Positions 17,572-29,801 are shown, numbered from the stretch's first letter. The stretch is DNA of 64,000 nt from Bradyrhizobium sp. 170 (GCF_023101085.1 NZ_CP064703.1:2046001-2110000), one strand, 5' to 3'. The notes: generated by a model from the letters alone, not told the origin. Numbers and translations are program-made.

Positions 17572-18794
17572 GACCTTCTCCTCATGTCGTCGTGATCGGG
17601 GCGGGTACGCTCGGAATGTGCTCGGCATTCAGCCTGGCTGAGCATGGAGTCCGTGTCACGGTTCTTGATGCTCAATCCATAGCTTCTGGGTCGAGCGGCC
17701 GCTCGGTAGGCGTAGTGGGAACGCAGCTTACGGACCCGTTCGATATCCTGCTGCGTACCCATTCGGTGCGGCAGTTCCGCGACTGGGAAAATCTCGGACT
17801 TAGCTTCAACCATATAGGCTACCTCCGACTCGCCCGCACTGCCGAACAGATGGAGCTGTTCGCACGATCGGTAAGGATACAGGAGGAGGCGGGCTTCAGG
17901 TCTCGCCTCTATGAAGCACGCGAGCTGCAACAGCTCGTTCCGCATATCAACCCTGACGGGCTCGAAGGAGGGCTGTTCGGACCCGACGATGGATTTCTTG
18001 ACCCTCATGAGATGTGTACCTTCCTGGCCGAAAAGGTACGCACGCGCCGCGGCAACATTTTTCAGTTCTGTGAACTTGTCGACGTAACGCGACGAAACGG
18101 CGATTACAGATTGGATACCAGCAAGGGCGGGATCGACTGCGACTTTGTAATAAATGCGGCTGGCGCGTGGGCCCCAGCAGTCGCCGAAATTTTCGGACAA
18201 ACGCTGCACATCTGTCCAGAGCGGCACGAGGCGGTGACAGTCCACCTCGACGAGCCGCTCGACTATACGATGCCGATGGTGATGGATCTCGTGAACGGGG
18301 AGGGCACTGGCCTCAACTTCCGTCATGAGAAGCGGAACGAGTTGATTGCCGAAATCCACAAAGTCAGCTCTCCGTTTCCGGAGGATCCTGACAACTATAA
18401 CGACCAATGCGACGAGGAATCGAAAGTCAAGCTGGCGGAGCTGCTTCTTGAGCGTGTTCCGGAACTGCCTGGCGCTCGTCTCGGTCGCGGTTGGGCAGGA
18501 CTTTATCCAGTCACCGCTGACCATCGGCCGTTCGTCGGCGCCATCGATCCATCCGAACCGAACCTGATCACGGCCGCCGGTGCCGGAGGCTACGGCATTC
18601 AGCTTGCGCCCGTCATAGGGACGATTGTGACGGACTGGGTACTCCACGGCGCTCCCGTATCGATACCGGGCACCGAAATCTTGTCGCCCACCTGGGAAAG
18701 AAATGTTCCCGCTGAACGCTCAAGCACGACGGCAAGCGTCCGCGATACCGAAAAGGAAATCGAAGATCACCGAAAATCCGAGACAGCGCACTAG
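17568..18794 (+). CDS. FAD-dependent oxidoreductase of the DAO (glycine/D-amino acid oxidase) family
   Basis: Protein of 408 residues with an N-terminal FAD-binding GAGTLG at residues 11-16 (VVVIGAGTLGMCSAFSLAEHG) and the following ASGSSGRSVG substrate-side loop. The C-terminal GLYPVTADHRPFVGAID and AAGAGGYGIQLAPVIG motif is typical of DAO enzymes that oxidise amines or amino acids such as sarcosine, glycine or D-amino acids. The only in-frame start is TTG 17568, which overlaps the aminotransferase stop (TTGA); upstream in that frame there is an immediate stop codon. Third gene of the operon. Substrate unknown; a secondary amine or N-alkylated amino acid would fit. Confidence 0.83.
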   Translation: MRPSPHVVVIGAGTLGMCSAFSLAEHGVRVTVLDAQSIASGSSGRSVGVVGTQLTDPFDILLRTHSVRQFRDWENLGLSFNHIGYLRLARTAEQMELFARSVRIQEEAGFRSRLYEARELQQLVPHINPDGLEGGLFGPDDGFLDPHEMCTFLAEKVRTRRGNIFQFCELVDVTRRNGDYRLDTSKGGIDCDFVINAAGAWAPAVAEIFGQTLHICPERHEAVTVHLDEPLDYTMPMVMDLVNGEGTGLNFRHEKRNELIAEIHKVSSPFPEDPDNYNDQCDEESKVKLAELLLERVPELPGARLGRGWAGLYPVTADHRPFVGAIDPSEPNLITAAGAGGYGIQLAPVIGTIVTDWVLHGAPVSIPGTEILSPTWERNVPAERSSTTASVRDTEKEIEDHRKSETAH

Positions 18795-18809
18795 CTCAAG
18801 GAAAAGGCA

Positions 18810-18950
18810 GTAGCCAGGCCCGAGGCAGAGTACATCGTCCGCATCAAGGAGATCAATGTCCAGTATGGCGGCTATTATGCAGTCAAGAACGCGTCGCTCG
18901 ACATCAGGCGAGGCAAGGTGGTGGCGATCGTTGGATCCAGCGCGCCGTCA
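18810..18950 (+). pseudogene. ABC transporter ATP-binding protein, N-terminal stub (LivF/LivG-like)
   Basis: The frame RIKEINVQYGGYYAVKNASL, then DIRRGKVVAIVGSSA, is the start of a branched-chain amino acid-type ABC ATPase, cut exactly where the Walker A loop (GSNGAGKS) should be completed. The next bases lead into an IS66 TnpA-like relic. A transport function for the operon has therefore been lost here. Confidence 0.68.
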
Positions 18951-18994
18951 GGGATTGTCACGCACATGCGCGAAGACGGGGGGCAACTTTGCCA

Positions 18995-19140
18995 GTCGAG
19001 CGTCGGCGGCGCTGGAATTACGCGAGAAGGTTCGCCTAGTCGAAGAGACACTGCAAGCTGGGGAGACTGTCTGCGGCGTGGCTCGCCGAGATGGACGTAT
19101 TCACCTGGCGTCGGCGGGCGGGCCAAGGGCCGTTAGGAGG
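18995..19140 (+). pseudogene. IS66 TnpA-type (OrfA) relic
   Basis: In shifting frames the sequence reads VERRRRWNYAR, then KVRLVEETLQAGETVCGVAR, then VFTWRRRAGQGPLGG, which is the helix-turn-helix region of IS66-family OrfA proteins. Two frameshifts and an in-frame stop are present. It sits at the break point of the ABC ATPase stub. Confidence 0.6.
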
Positions 19141-19146
19141 GAAGGG

Positions 19147-19344
19147 ATGAGCGAATTTATTGATCGGGTTGAATCGTGGATCATCACTTGGCACACCATC
19201 TCAGCGCCGAACGAACATGCAAAGCGTGCCGTCGTACGGCTTGCTCAGACGATTCACAAGGTCGAGAGCATGCGTGGAAACTTGCATTTTGAGGGCGAGC
19301 CGGCGAGCTTCGACGCGGTGCTCAAGGCGAAGGAAAAGGCGTGA
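19147..19344 (+). CDS. Small AtzG-like (DUF4089-type) amidase partner protein
   Basis: Protein of 65 residues (MSEFIDRVESWIITWHTISA...RAVVRLAQTIHKVESMRGNL) preceded by GGAGGGAAGGG and overlapping the amidase start (GTGA, 19341-19344). Length, position and charge resemble AtzG, the small GatC-like subunit that forms a complex with the AtzE amidase in cyanuric acid catabolism. The call relies mainly on this context and on general resemblance, not on a diagnostic motif. An alternative is an unrelated small protein created near the IS66 scar. Confidence 0.5.
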   Translation: MSEFIDRVESWIITWHTISAPNEHAKRAVVRLAQTIHKVESMRGNLHFEGEPASFDAVLKAKEKA

Positions 19345-20759
19345 CGAGCGATCCCTCCGATCTCACCTTGACCGAGGCTGCGGACGCTATCCGCAAACGG
19401 AAAATCTCCTCGCTAGAACTTCTCGATGCATGTTTTGCAAATATCGAGCGCGCGGACAAGCAGCTCAACGCAACGATCTGGTTAGACTACGAAGGCGCTG
19501 TCCAATCCGCCCGGAATGCCGACGACGCCATGAAGCGAGGCGGCAAGCTCGGCCTTCTGCATGGGGTACCTATGGCACATAAAGACATGTTTTATCGAAA
19601 GGGTAAGCCTTGCACCTGCGGCTCGCCAATCCGTAAGGACTTTGTGCCCGAGGTGACAGCCTCTGTGCTCGCCCGTATGGATATGGCTGGTGCCTACAGC
19701 TTCGGCGGGCTTAACATGGCCGAGTTCGCTGCGGGCGGAACTGGGCACAATAAGGAATTCGGCGATTGTCACAACCCGTGGAACCTTCCCTACGTCGCCG
19801 GCGGGTCTTCCTCGGGCTCAGGTGCGGCGGTGGCCACGCGCATGACTTATGCGGCTCTTGGATCCGATACCGGCGGCTCAATCCGGCTGCCGGCGGCGGC
19901 CTGCGGCGTTACGGGCATCAAGCCGACCCAGACGCGAGTCAGCCGCGCCGGCGTAATGCCGCTCGCGTTCTCGCTTGACAATGTCGGCCCCCTTGCTCGA
20001 ACGGCCCGGGATTGCGCGCGCATTCTGTCAGTGATCGCAGGGCATGATCCCTTAGACCCAACCAGCTCAACCGAGGATGTGCCCCAGTATGAGGAGGCAC
20101 TCAACGGCAAGGCCGACGGCCTCAAGGTCGGCGTCCCTACCACGTATTTCCTGGACAACACGGATCAGCCGGTGGCCCTCGCGTTTGACGAGGCAGTCGG
20201 GATGCTGATCAGCCTTGGCGCCAAGATCAAGCGCATCCCAGCGCCCTTGATCGACGCGATCTTGGCGTATGCACATATCCTCGTGCAGGTCGAAGCGGCC
20301 GCCAGGCATGCCGAGTGGATGCGCAAGCGCCCGCAGGACTATGCCCCGGATATTTCGTGGATCTACGCGGGCTATGCTATCCCTGCAACACACTATTTGG
20401 AGGCCTTGTCCCGGCGCGGACCGATCCTGAAGGAGTTTGCAAAAGAGGTGTTCGGCCGCGTCGACGTGCTTGCGACGCCCACTATCCCGATCTGCCTCCC
20501 GACTCTGGCGGAAACCGACATAGAGAGGCGGGGAGCCGATGCCGAAGCCAAGGCTAGGGCGATTTCGGCCAACACCAAGGTCTTCAACTACTTGGGCCTT
20601 CCGACAATCAGCGTGAATTGCGGCTTCGATTCAAACGGGTTGCCGATCGGCCTCTCCTTTACCGGCCGCCCATTCGCTGAGGCAGACATTCTCAAGTTAG
20701 CTGATGCGTATCAACAGGGGACCGACTGGCACAAGCGTCGTCCGCCATCGCTGGCTTAG
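19341..20759 (+). CDS. Amidase-signature hydrolase (AtzE/GatA-like)
   Basis: Amidase signature enzyme of 472 residues, cytoplasmic. The Ser-cisSer-Lys triad is present: Lys81 in GVPMAHKDMF, cis-Ser about 157 in GGSSSGSGAAVA, and nucleophile Ser about 180 in GSDTGGSIRLPAA. This is followed by GVTGIKPTxxRVSRAGVMPLAFSLD and the GP(L/M)ARTARDCA segment typical of the GatA/AtzE branch. It starts at GTG 19341 inside the stop of the small AtzG-like gene with AAGGAAAAGG just upstream. There is no reason to assign it to Glu-tRNA amidation: no gatB neighbour, and the setting is catabolic. It may release ammonia from an amide intermediate in the same pathway as the upstream aminotransferase and oxidoreductase. 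Confidence 0.85.
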   Translation: MTSDPSDLTLTEAADAIRKRKISSLELLDACFANIERADKQLNATIWLDYEGAVQSARNADDAMKRGGKLGLLHGVPMAHKDMFYRKGKPCTCGSPIRKDFVPEVTASVLARMDMAGAYSFGGLNMAEFAAGGTGHNKEFGDCHNPWNLPYVAGGSSSGSGAAVATRMTYAALGSDTGGSIRLPAAACGVTGIKPTQTRVSRAGVMPLAFSLDNVGPLARTARDCARILSVIAGHDPLDPTSSTEDVPQYEEALNGKADGLKVGVPTTYFLDNTDQPVALAFDEAVGMLISLGAKIKRIPAPLIDAILAYAHILVQVEAAARHAEWMRKRPQDYAPDISWIYAGYAIPATHYLEALSRRGPILKEFAKEVFGRVDVLATPTIPICLPTLAETDIERRGADAEAKARAISANTKVFNYLGLPTISVNCGFDSNGLPIGLSFTGRPFAEADILKLADAYQQGTDWHKRRPPSLA

Positions 20760-21095
20760 CCTATGTCGCGAAGAGCTGAGCTGACGGCGGACAATGGTAC
20801 AACCTTACGTTTCTGAGGTTGCGATATCTGTCTGATCACGTGTCGATCTCGGCCGACAGCGAGAGCGCATTCGATGCCAAGAAGGTCCGAACATCCATGC
20901 CGGCGTACCGGCTTCACTAGCTTTGGACAGTTGGCTCCGTGATTACATGGCGGCACAATCCGCCGTCTTAATCCCCGCCCGGCGCTCCTTCCGCACGCCA
21001 ATGACCTGCCCGTCTCTGATTGCGATTTCACCGCTTTCATAAAACCAGCATTCAAAAAATTCGCGAGTGGTCCGTGGACAAGCCTCTAAGCGATT
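20760..21095. other. No assigned gene; minus-strand protein-like fragment
   Basis: On the minus strand a frame ending at 20943 reads REFFECWFYESGEIAIRDGQ, then VIGVRKERRAG, then a stop. It looks like genuine protein sequence (balanced composition) but no family is recognised and its start lies in IS5-like DNA, so it is probably the tail of a truncated gene. The rest is featureless. Confidence 0.3.
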
Positions 21096-21099
21096 GAGC

Positions 21100-21330
21100 A
21101 GGAGGCTGTTTTTCGGACGAGGAGTCGTTTGAGATTGCAGGGATTGGGAGCTTGAGAAGCCCAACCTTGCAATTTCTTTTGTGAATTCCCTTTCGCTGCG
21201 GACACATGATTCTGTGTTGCATCAGAGGGGACGATGCGGCCGAAGAAGCATAGAATCGAACGATCTGTTCCGGGCGCGGCTCGACCAGATCATCAACATG
21301 AAGCACGAGCCTGGTTCTGCTTACCGGCAA
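21100..21330 (+). mobile_element. IS5/IS1182-type left-end relic with transposase N-terminus
   Basis: ATG 21233 opens MRPKKHR in one frame, then NDLFRARLDQIINMKHE in the next, the conserved N-terminus of an IS5-group transposase. The non-coding leader before it (about 21100-21232) resembles the terminal region of such elements. The remaining catalytic part is absent. Confidence 0.55.
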
Positions 21331-22183
21331 TCCCATCAATTACCACGCCGATATCGACCACGACCTCTCAGTGTCGCATCGCTTCGCTCGCCAGCCGGTC
21401 GAGGCAAGGATCACCACGCGGAGGGTGGAAATCTCAGAAGCCGAGCATCAATCAGCTGCACAAGTGGCCAGGGCAAGGGATTGCTCGAATGCAGCCCGTG
21501 ACCGCTTCCAGCCCGCAGCTGGAGAATATGCCGCTGAGGGTCGGAAGGCCCCTATCTTTTCCGCTCCGATGATTACGTTCCTGCTTTATGACGTAGCGCA
21601 AGTCTTGCTGCAAATGTGAAGAAATGGTCATGCCTAAAAGGCTTGGGATGAATATCGCGAAGCGCCGCGGCATTCAAAAGCGGCTCAAGGCCGGCCGCGG
21701 GCGGTAATTATGGATCGCATGTGGAGTGACGGAACCGAATTCTGCTGGACAGGAGAGAGCTTGCCTCTTGCTGCCTATTTAGCACGAGAACCGAAGACAA
21801 GAGATTCTGCCTCCGGCGGAAAGACGTCCTTCGCAGGACACCGGATGGGGACTTTGCGGGGTTCGCTCTATCGCTCATCGCGGGTCGCCGATTAGACTAT
21901 GCCATCCCATTCTTCTGTTCCAGTTGGGAGGGCCACGCAGACCGATCCCGGAGAGAAGCGAGATAATTGCGACCCATCAGTAGAGGTATGCATAGTCAGG
22001 AGTGCTTGACCTCCACACCCCGAATAGAAAAGACAACGGCATCTGCCCTATACACAGGCGCCAGAGCTCCTGCACAGGCCCTAAATATCGCAACTGCCGG
22101 CACGCCGGGGCCGCAGGTCTCGTTTTCCGGAACTTTCGAGTGTATATTGGCAATTCCGAAGATGCCGCGGATTCAGGGCAGTC
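21331..22183. other. Gene-poor leader of the first IclR-type gene
   Basis: No gene supported. The last about 140 bases are alignable with the leader of the second IclR copy (30603-30740, inverted), with roughly one base in four differing. An 8-base palindrome TTCCGGAA (22125-22132) is kept in both leaders and might be an autoregulatory operator or simply a conserved remnant. Confidence 0.4.
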
Positions 22184-22969
22184 ATGAAGACCAAGAAGAC
22201 TCCTAAGCGTCAATCAGGACCATTGGAGCGATATACACAGGTTTTGGAAGCGATCGCCGGGTCGGTCGATGGGCTTACCGGCCGTGAGATCGAGGCTGTG
22301 CTGGACCTACCAAAGACGACGGTAAATCGGCTTGTAAACGCTCTGGAAAGCAGTGATTTGGTCTCCAGCAGCGGGCGAGGGGGCCAGTACAAGCTTGGGT
22401 GGAGACTCCGTCGGATTTTGGAATCGGACACATCTTGGATCGTTGGCGCAAGCAAGCGCCGGCTTAAGGCGTTGGCCGAACAGACTGGTGAAACCTGCTT
22501 CGTCGCTCGTCTGTCCGGCTCCTCCGTCCACTCCGTGGTGATGGAATCGCCGGACGCAAGTGTCGGAGTTTATGTCGCGCCGGGGCATGTGCTGCCTCCC
22601 CATGCGACCGCTTCGGGGAAGGTTCTGACGGCGATGCAGCACCCAAGGTTGCGCCAGGCGATGCTGGATACCGAACTCCGCAAGTTGACGGACAGGACGA
22701 TCAGCGATCGCCAGGATCTCGAGCGTGAACTTGCGAAGATTCGTAAGCAGGGCTACGCGATCGAGAACGGGGAACACATTCAAGGGCTTTACACGCTTGC
22801 CTGTCCGGTGCTTTCTTTACCGGAAACACCGCCGATCTACGCCTTGGGGCTCACCGGCCCGGCTGAGCGCGTACGCCCGCGGGCAGTCCCGGAGTTTCTT
22901 GAGCGCCTCAAGTCCACGGCCGCCGAAATTGCAAACTCTGTACGCATACGACGAAGACCGCCTGATTGA
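22184..22969 (+). pseudogene. IclR-family transcriptional regulator, 3' end displaced by IS66 insertion
   Basis: Regulator with an N-terminal winged helix-turn-helix (LTGREIEAVLDLPKTTVNRLVNALES, about residues 30-58) and the C-terminal IclR effector domain (ETCFVARLSG, ASGKVLTAM, GYAIENGEHIQGLYTLACPV). It is truncated in frame at 22939 by an IS66 element and now ends with nine foreign residues. The original last residues (FMPGAYIAGR) are found at 28187-28219 on the far side of the insertion. Only about a dozen C-terminal residues are lost, so some activity is possible. Except for two bases, the coding part is identical to the inverted intact copy at 29802-30602. Confidence 0.85.
22932..22939 (+). 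repeat. Target-site duplication, left copy (CAAACTCT)
   Basis: CAAACTCT at 22932-22939 recurs at 28179-28186 directly bordering the IS66 element. Eight bases is the known IS66 target duplication length, which fixes the element ends and shows the IclR gene as the target. Confidence 0.85.
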
Positions 22970-23016
22970 CGCATGCGCGCGGGCGCGGCGAGCTCTATGA
23001 TGGCGTTGCGTGAAGG

Positions 23017-24363
23017 TCAGGCAGCCTGCTGATCGGCGGGCTTGTCGGCTTGGCGCAGGAGCTTCCATTCCCAGGGCAGCAGTTCGTGCAGGTGCGAAGC
23101 GGGAAGATCGGCGATACGGGCGAGAACGTCGGCGAGCCAGGCCTTGGGATCGACGTCGTTGAGGCGACAGGTCGTGATCATCGTCAGCATGATGGCGGCA
23201 CGGTCGGCGCCACGCTGGCTGCCGGCGAAGGTCCAGTTGCGCCTTCCCAATGCGATGCCTCTCAATGCGCGCTCAGCACAATTGTTGGTCAAGCAGATCC
23301 TGCCATCGTCGAGGAAGCGGGCGAAGTCGTCCCAGCGCCTGAGCATGTAGTTGATCGGTTTCAGGACCTCGGAAGAGCGCGAGAGGTTTTCGCGCTCACG
23401 CAGCAACCAGACGTGCATGTCCTCGAGAAGCGGCTTGCTCTTTTCCTGGCGCACGGCGCGCCGCTCGTCGGCGCCGCGGCCGTTGATGGCGCGCTCGATC
23501 TCGAACAACGCATCGAGGCGTCTGACCGCCTCCAGCGCGATCGGAGAGACCGGTTTGCCCTTCTTACCTTCCCGAGCATTTTTCTCGATGTCAGCCAGCT
23601 CGAAGAAGCCCCGCCGCGCATGGGCAAAGCAAAACGCCGGCGTAATTGGCAGCACCTTCCTCTGCGGGTCGAACAGCGGCTCGAAGCCGTTGTAGCAATC
23701 GGCTTGCAGGATACCGGCGAAGGCGGCCAGATGCTTCTGGGGATGCTCGCCTCGTCGGTCGCTCGAGGCGTAATAGACCGCCGCCGGCGGCGCAGGCCCG
23801 GCGAAGGGCCGGTCATCCCGCACATAAGTCCAGATCCGCCCGGTCGTGCACTTGCCCTTCGCCAGGATACGGATGGTGGTGTCATCGCCATGAAGGCGCT
23901 CGGCCGCGAGCACATGGCGTTCGATCAAGTGGAAGAGCGGCATGACGGCGAAGGTCACGTGGCCGACCTGGTCGGCCAGCGTCGACAACGGAAGGTCGAT
24001 CCCCTCGCACTTGAAGCGCGCACTCTGGCGGTTGAGCGGGATATGCATGCCGAACTTGTCGAACAGGATCGTCGCCAGCAATTGTGGGCCGATGAAGCCG
24101 CGCGGCGTGGCATGGAACGGCGCGGGCGGCTGGCTGATCTTCTCGCAATCGCGGCAGGTGAACTTCTCGCGTACCGTCTCGATCAGCTTGAAGCGGCGCG
24201 GGATCTCCTCCAGCGTCTTGGTCACATCCTCACCGATCTTCGCCAGCCGCGATCCACCGCAGCAGGCGCAGGTCGTTAGAGCCTCAATGACGACGCGCTC
24301 GCGTTCGATGTCATCCGGCCATGGCTTGCGCACCGGCCGCTTGCGCATGAAGGGGCGGACGTT
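23017..24363 (-). pseudogene. IS66 TnpC transposase, C-terminal part (split by IS21)
   Basis: DDE transposase segment starting VRPFMRKRPVRKPWP and continuing through the zinc-ribbon-like CACCGG...CRDCEK region, the catalytic core with LHGDDTTIRIL and LQADCYNGF, and the conserved C-terminus GRICLTNNCAERALRGIALG...RLNDVDPKAWLADVLARIA...LHELLPWEWK. Its N-terminal part lies at 27015-27327. The upstream methionines of the open frame belong to IS21 terminal sequence. Confidence 0.85.
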
Positions 24364-24491
24364 ATAGCGCGACAATCTGGGTGGGAAGCTGGCGACAATC
24401 AGGATGGCGAGTCGGTGTCGCGGCGAGGTGATGATCGCCGCGATGATTGTCGCGCGCAAGAGTTTTGTTGAACTCTGATTGTCGCGGAGCG

Positions 24492-26947
<2,456 letters not shown>

Positions 26948-27014
26948 TCACGAGCCCGGCGAAGCTCTCTCATCCTGATTGACGCTCCCTTGTCACCCTG
27001 ATTGTCGCGCGGCA

Positions 27015-27327
27015 GGACGTTCTGCGTCTTCGCCGCTGCGGCCTGCGCGGCAAGCTCATCCTCGCTCGCCGTGGTGACGAGTTCTTCGAGCTCCAACTCC
27101 AGCTGCTCGAGCAGCCGTGCCGTGCGCTCGGAGCGCTGCCCGTACAGTTCGCGTTTGAGCTTCTCGATCCGCAGCTCGAGATGCGCGATCAGCGCCTCGT
27201 TGTCCGACAGCTCCGCCCGTGCACTGGCAGCCACCGCCTCGGCTCGCAGCCGCGCCTCACGCTCGGCCTGCAGCGCCGCCAGGGCACTCACAAGGTCCGA
27301 TGGAAGATCGTCCGGCTTCGATATCAT
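27015..27327 (-). pseudogene. IS66 TnpC transposase, N-terminal part (split by IS21)
   Basis: Begins MISKPDDLPSDLVSALAALQ and continues with a Leu/Glu-rich coiled coil (LRIEKLKRELYGQRSERTARLLEQL), typical of the TnpC leucine-zipper N-terminus. The gene is cut after AAKTQNV at the GGACGTT duplication; the remainder resumes at 24363. Confidence 0.85.
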
Positions 27328-27374
27328 GAAGCCATTGAATCAGATCAAGCAGCAGATTCAAACCGTAAAAGCGG

Positions 27375-27722
27375 CTATCCGACCCGCGTCGGACGCTGGG
27401 TTTCTTGAGGGTTGCGCCAATCGATCCCGGACAACAGATAGCTCAATTGCGCCGGAGAGATCGTTACCGATTCACCGGCAACCGATGGCCAGATAAACCT
27501 TCCTCTCTCGAGTCTTTTGGTAAACAGGCATGCTCCCTGGCCATCGTGCCAAATGACCTTCAAAAGATCGCCGCGTTTGCCCCTGAAGCAGAAAAGACCG
27601 CCGCCCATGGCGTCGCGCTTGAGCACTTCCTGCACGCGCAGAGCCAGGCTCGGAAAGCCACACCGCATGTCGGTATGGCCCGTCGCCAGCCACACTCGCA
27701 CGCCCGTCGGGATCGGGATCAC
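27375..27722 (-). CDS. tnpB: IS66 accessory protein TnpB
   Basis: IS66 Orf2-like protein of 115 residues (VIPIPTGVRVWLATGHTDMRCGFPSLAL, then GGGLFCFRGKRGDLLKVIWHDGQGACLFTKRL), required with TnpA and TnpC for transposition. GTG 27722 overlaps the tnpA stop. Intact length for the family. Confidence 0.88.
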   Translation of the reverse strand: MIPIPTGVRVWLATGHTDMRCGFPSLALRVQEVLKRDAMGGGLFCFRGKRGDLLKVIWHDGQGACLFTKRLERGRFIWPSVAGESVTISPAQLSYLLSGIDWRNPQETQRPTRVG

Positions 27723-28120
27723 CGTAGTGTCTCCAGCCCTCGCATGATCCGTAGCAAAACCGCGACATCGACGTTGCGATCCACGATCACGCGTCGGCCA
27801 TTCGCGGTCACGACTTCCAGAGTGCCAGTCGCCGCCGGTGCCGCACGCTCCGTCGTCGACTGGACCTCCGACACAATCCGGGCCGGCACAAATCCACCTA
27901 CCTGACAGCCGCCAAGCTGTCCTTCGCGATAGGCCTTGCGCCACGAAAACAGAAGCTGTTTCGAAAGCCCATGATGCCGTGCTGTCGCCGACACCAGCCG
28001 CGGACCCGAAAAACTTTCCTCGACAATCCGCAGCTTCTCGGCAGCCGACCAGCGCCGACGCCGACCAGTCTCCACAATTTCAAGGCGACGCACTTGGCGA
28101 CTATCAGTAAGGATGTCCAT
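27719..28120 (-). CDS. tnpA: IS66 accessory protein TnpA
   Basis: Protein of 133 residues with an N-terminal helix-turn-helix (RRRRWSAAEKLRIVEESF...VSATARHHGLSKQLLFSWRKAYREGQLGG) as in IS66 OrfA. Promoter-proximal gene of the element; translationally coupled to tnpB. Confidence 0.87.
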   Translation of the reverse strand: MDILTDSRQVRRLEIVETGRRRRWSAAEKLRIVEESFSGPRLVSATARHHGLSKQLLFSWRKAYREGQLGGCQVGGFVPARIVSEVQSTTERAAPAATGTLEVVTANGRRVIVDRNVDVAVLLRIMRGLETLR

Positions 28121-28178
28121 ACCGACAGTCAGCTACAGACCGGATAAACTCGCAAGACGGCCGTCCTCGGACGAGTAC

Positions 28179-28219
28179 CAAACTCTTTCATGCCGGGTGC
28201 CTACATCGCAGGCCGTTGA
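28179..28219 (+). pseudogene. Displaced 3' end of the first IclR gene with right target duplication
   Basis: After the duplicated CAAACTCT (28179-28186), the bases encode FMPGAYIAGR and then TGA at 28217. The intact copy has AGRWWAP at this point, so one G-to-A type change shortens this version by four residues. Joined to 22184-22939 it rebuilds the full gene. Confidence 0.85.
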
Positions 28220-28387
28220 TGGGCGCCATCAGGCGTTTCGCGCCGAGCGACTGTTCTGCCGCCCCCGCATCACCACGCCTGGACCGTATGATCGTTCATT
28301 CGACGTGGCCCGGCCCCAGGGGAAGCTGAAGACGGTGGTTGCTTCGGAAGGGCCGGGCCGAGCCCCAGGCTTAAGCGAGGGTAGACC

Positions 28388-28525
28388 ATGCAGGAGGCTA
28401 GCGAAACGTTCGTCGGACTGGATAGTTCGAAGCTGAAGATATCGGCGCGATTGCCGGGTGAACTACGCATCTACGCTGATGCGAGCTCGGAAGGCGCCAA
28501 CGACGCGCTCAGAAAAGCCCCCTAG
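28388..28525 (+). pseudogene. IS110-family transposase N-terminal relic
   Basis: ATG 28388 opens MQEASETFVGLDSSKLKISARL, matching the IS110 opening TFVGLDVSKLKIS with the first catalytic Asp, then diverges and stops at 28525. GCAGGAGG precedes other starts nearby, but the product would be only 45 residues. Confidence 0.6.
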
Positions 28526-29138
28526 TCCTTACGGCTTCGTCATGGCCAGATCAACACCGGCAGATCGTCTTAGACACGATGCTCTTCATCATCTCGCTCG
28601 TCCTGTTCGTTAAGCAAGGGTTGCTGCCCGGCGATACCGCCCAATCCATACTCGGTCGCGATACTTCTCGCCGCTATGAGGGAAGAGCTTGGCCTCAACG
28701 TACCACCCGTCGACGGCAATCCACATGCGCTCGAGTTTGAGAGAAGCTGGAGTCGCATAGCCCCCTCTGCAGAGTGGCGAAGGTATCGGCACCGATCGTC
28801 GGCGAATGGCTCGCGTTGTCACCTGGGAGCACGGTCAACCGGGTGGCACAGGTTGTCTGATTCATAGCGAACCTCCTTGCTCAAAGTTTCGCTACCCAGC
28901 CATCAGATTACGTTGTGTGAACAATGCCGCAGTCTTCACTATCCCCGCAAATATAGCTCTTACAACAACATAAATCCGGCCGCAACATAACGGCTATACC
29001 CGTACCCAGATGCTCTGCAATGTACTCTTTCCACAGCCCCATTTCCAAGTCCGCAGCCATAACGGGAATCTTCCCAGTCATCTCGCAAAGCTCTCGCGTT
29101 CGTCCAGCGTTGATCAAACCGATTAACTATCGGATGGC
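28526..29138. other. Low-certainty small frames between IS relics
   Basis: Two minus-strand frames are worth recording. One of 56 codons starts at 28865 (MNQTTCATRLTVLPGDN) with GGAGG seven bases upstream. One of 69 codons at 28908-29117 (GKIPVMAADLEMGLWKEYIA...MLRPDLCCCKSYICGDSEDC) is cysteine-rich at its end. Neither matches a family I recognise. The second lies in locally AT-richer DNA. Confidence 0.3.
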
Positions 29139-29417
29139 TTTGCCCGCTTTGTCCACGACGGAAGGATTTGCCTGACCAACAATGCTGCGGAGCAAGCGCT
29201 ACGTGCTTTTGCGCTGGGAGGCAATGCATGGTTGTTGGCCGGATCCGGTCGCGCGGCGCTGCGGGCCCTGATGGCGACGCTCATCATGACGGCGCGTCTC
29301 AACTACATCGACCCGAAAGCTTGGCTCGTCCTCGCACGCATCGCCGACGCGCGGCAAAGCCGACTGCACGAGTGTTGCCCTGGAACCGGACGCCTCCCAC
29401 GTCGGCAGTCTCCTAAT
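29139..29417 (+). pseudogene. IS66 TnpC C-terminal relic
   Basis: Reads GRICLTNNAAEQALRAFALG, then MATLIMTARLNYIDPKAWLVLARIADARQSRLHE, the conserved C-terminal block of TnpC, then decays. It is on the opposite strand to the IS66 above and is clearly a different element. Confidence 0.7.
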
Positions 29418-29423
29418 TATGCA

Positions 29424-29646
29424 AACGTCAACGAGGTTTATTCCGTCACCACCATCTGTCGGCTCGCAAAGAATCTTGGCGAAGACGAGAACGGGCTAGG
29501 GGACGTCGCCAATGGCATGGATCTGGAGGACGGCCTTATATGGGTTCGGTCTCGGTGAGAACGGTGTTATGGAGTTCACCGAGTTCGGCATCGAAAGTCT
29601 GATGGAGCTCATCAGGATGCACAAATCCGGGCTCCTCAATCGATGA
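29424..29646 (+). pseudogene. Small conserved-looking protein gene, frameshifted
   Basis: In one frame: VTTICRLAKNLGEDENGLGDVANGMDLEDGLIWV; in the next: GLGENGVMEFTEFGIESLMELIRMHKSGLLNR then TGA. Together they look like one about 70-residue acidic protein with a single lost or gained base at about 29540. Such small proteins are, from memory, often found beside rhizobial IS66 elements; function unknown. Confidence 0.4.
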
Positions 29647-29801
29647 AATCGCTGATCCACTATCCGCGGCTTAGCTCGGACGGATACCGACGAACGCTCC
29701 GGGGGCGAAAAGCAACGCATCGAGGATCTGACGAGTTTCGCCTTTCTCGACCTTGCGGCCTGGCCTGAGCACCATGACAGGGGCTTGGCGCAACAAAGGC
29801 C

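Noticed and set aside
19341..20759. GatA subunit of Glu-tRNA(Gln) amidotransferase
   Set aside because: No gatB or true gatC nearby; the setting and sequence fit the AtzE/amidase group better.
23050..24279. 409-codon + strand open frame
   Set aside because: It is the antisense shadow of IS66 TnpC, a GC-rich gene; it has no recognised domain.
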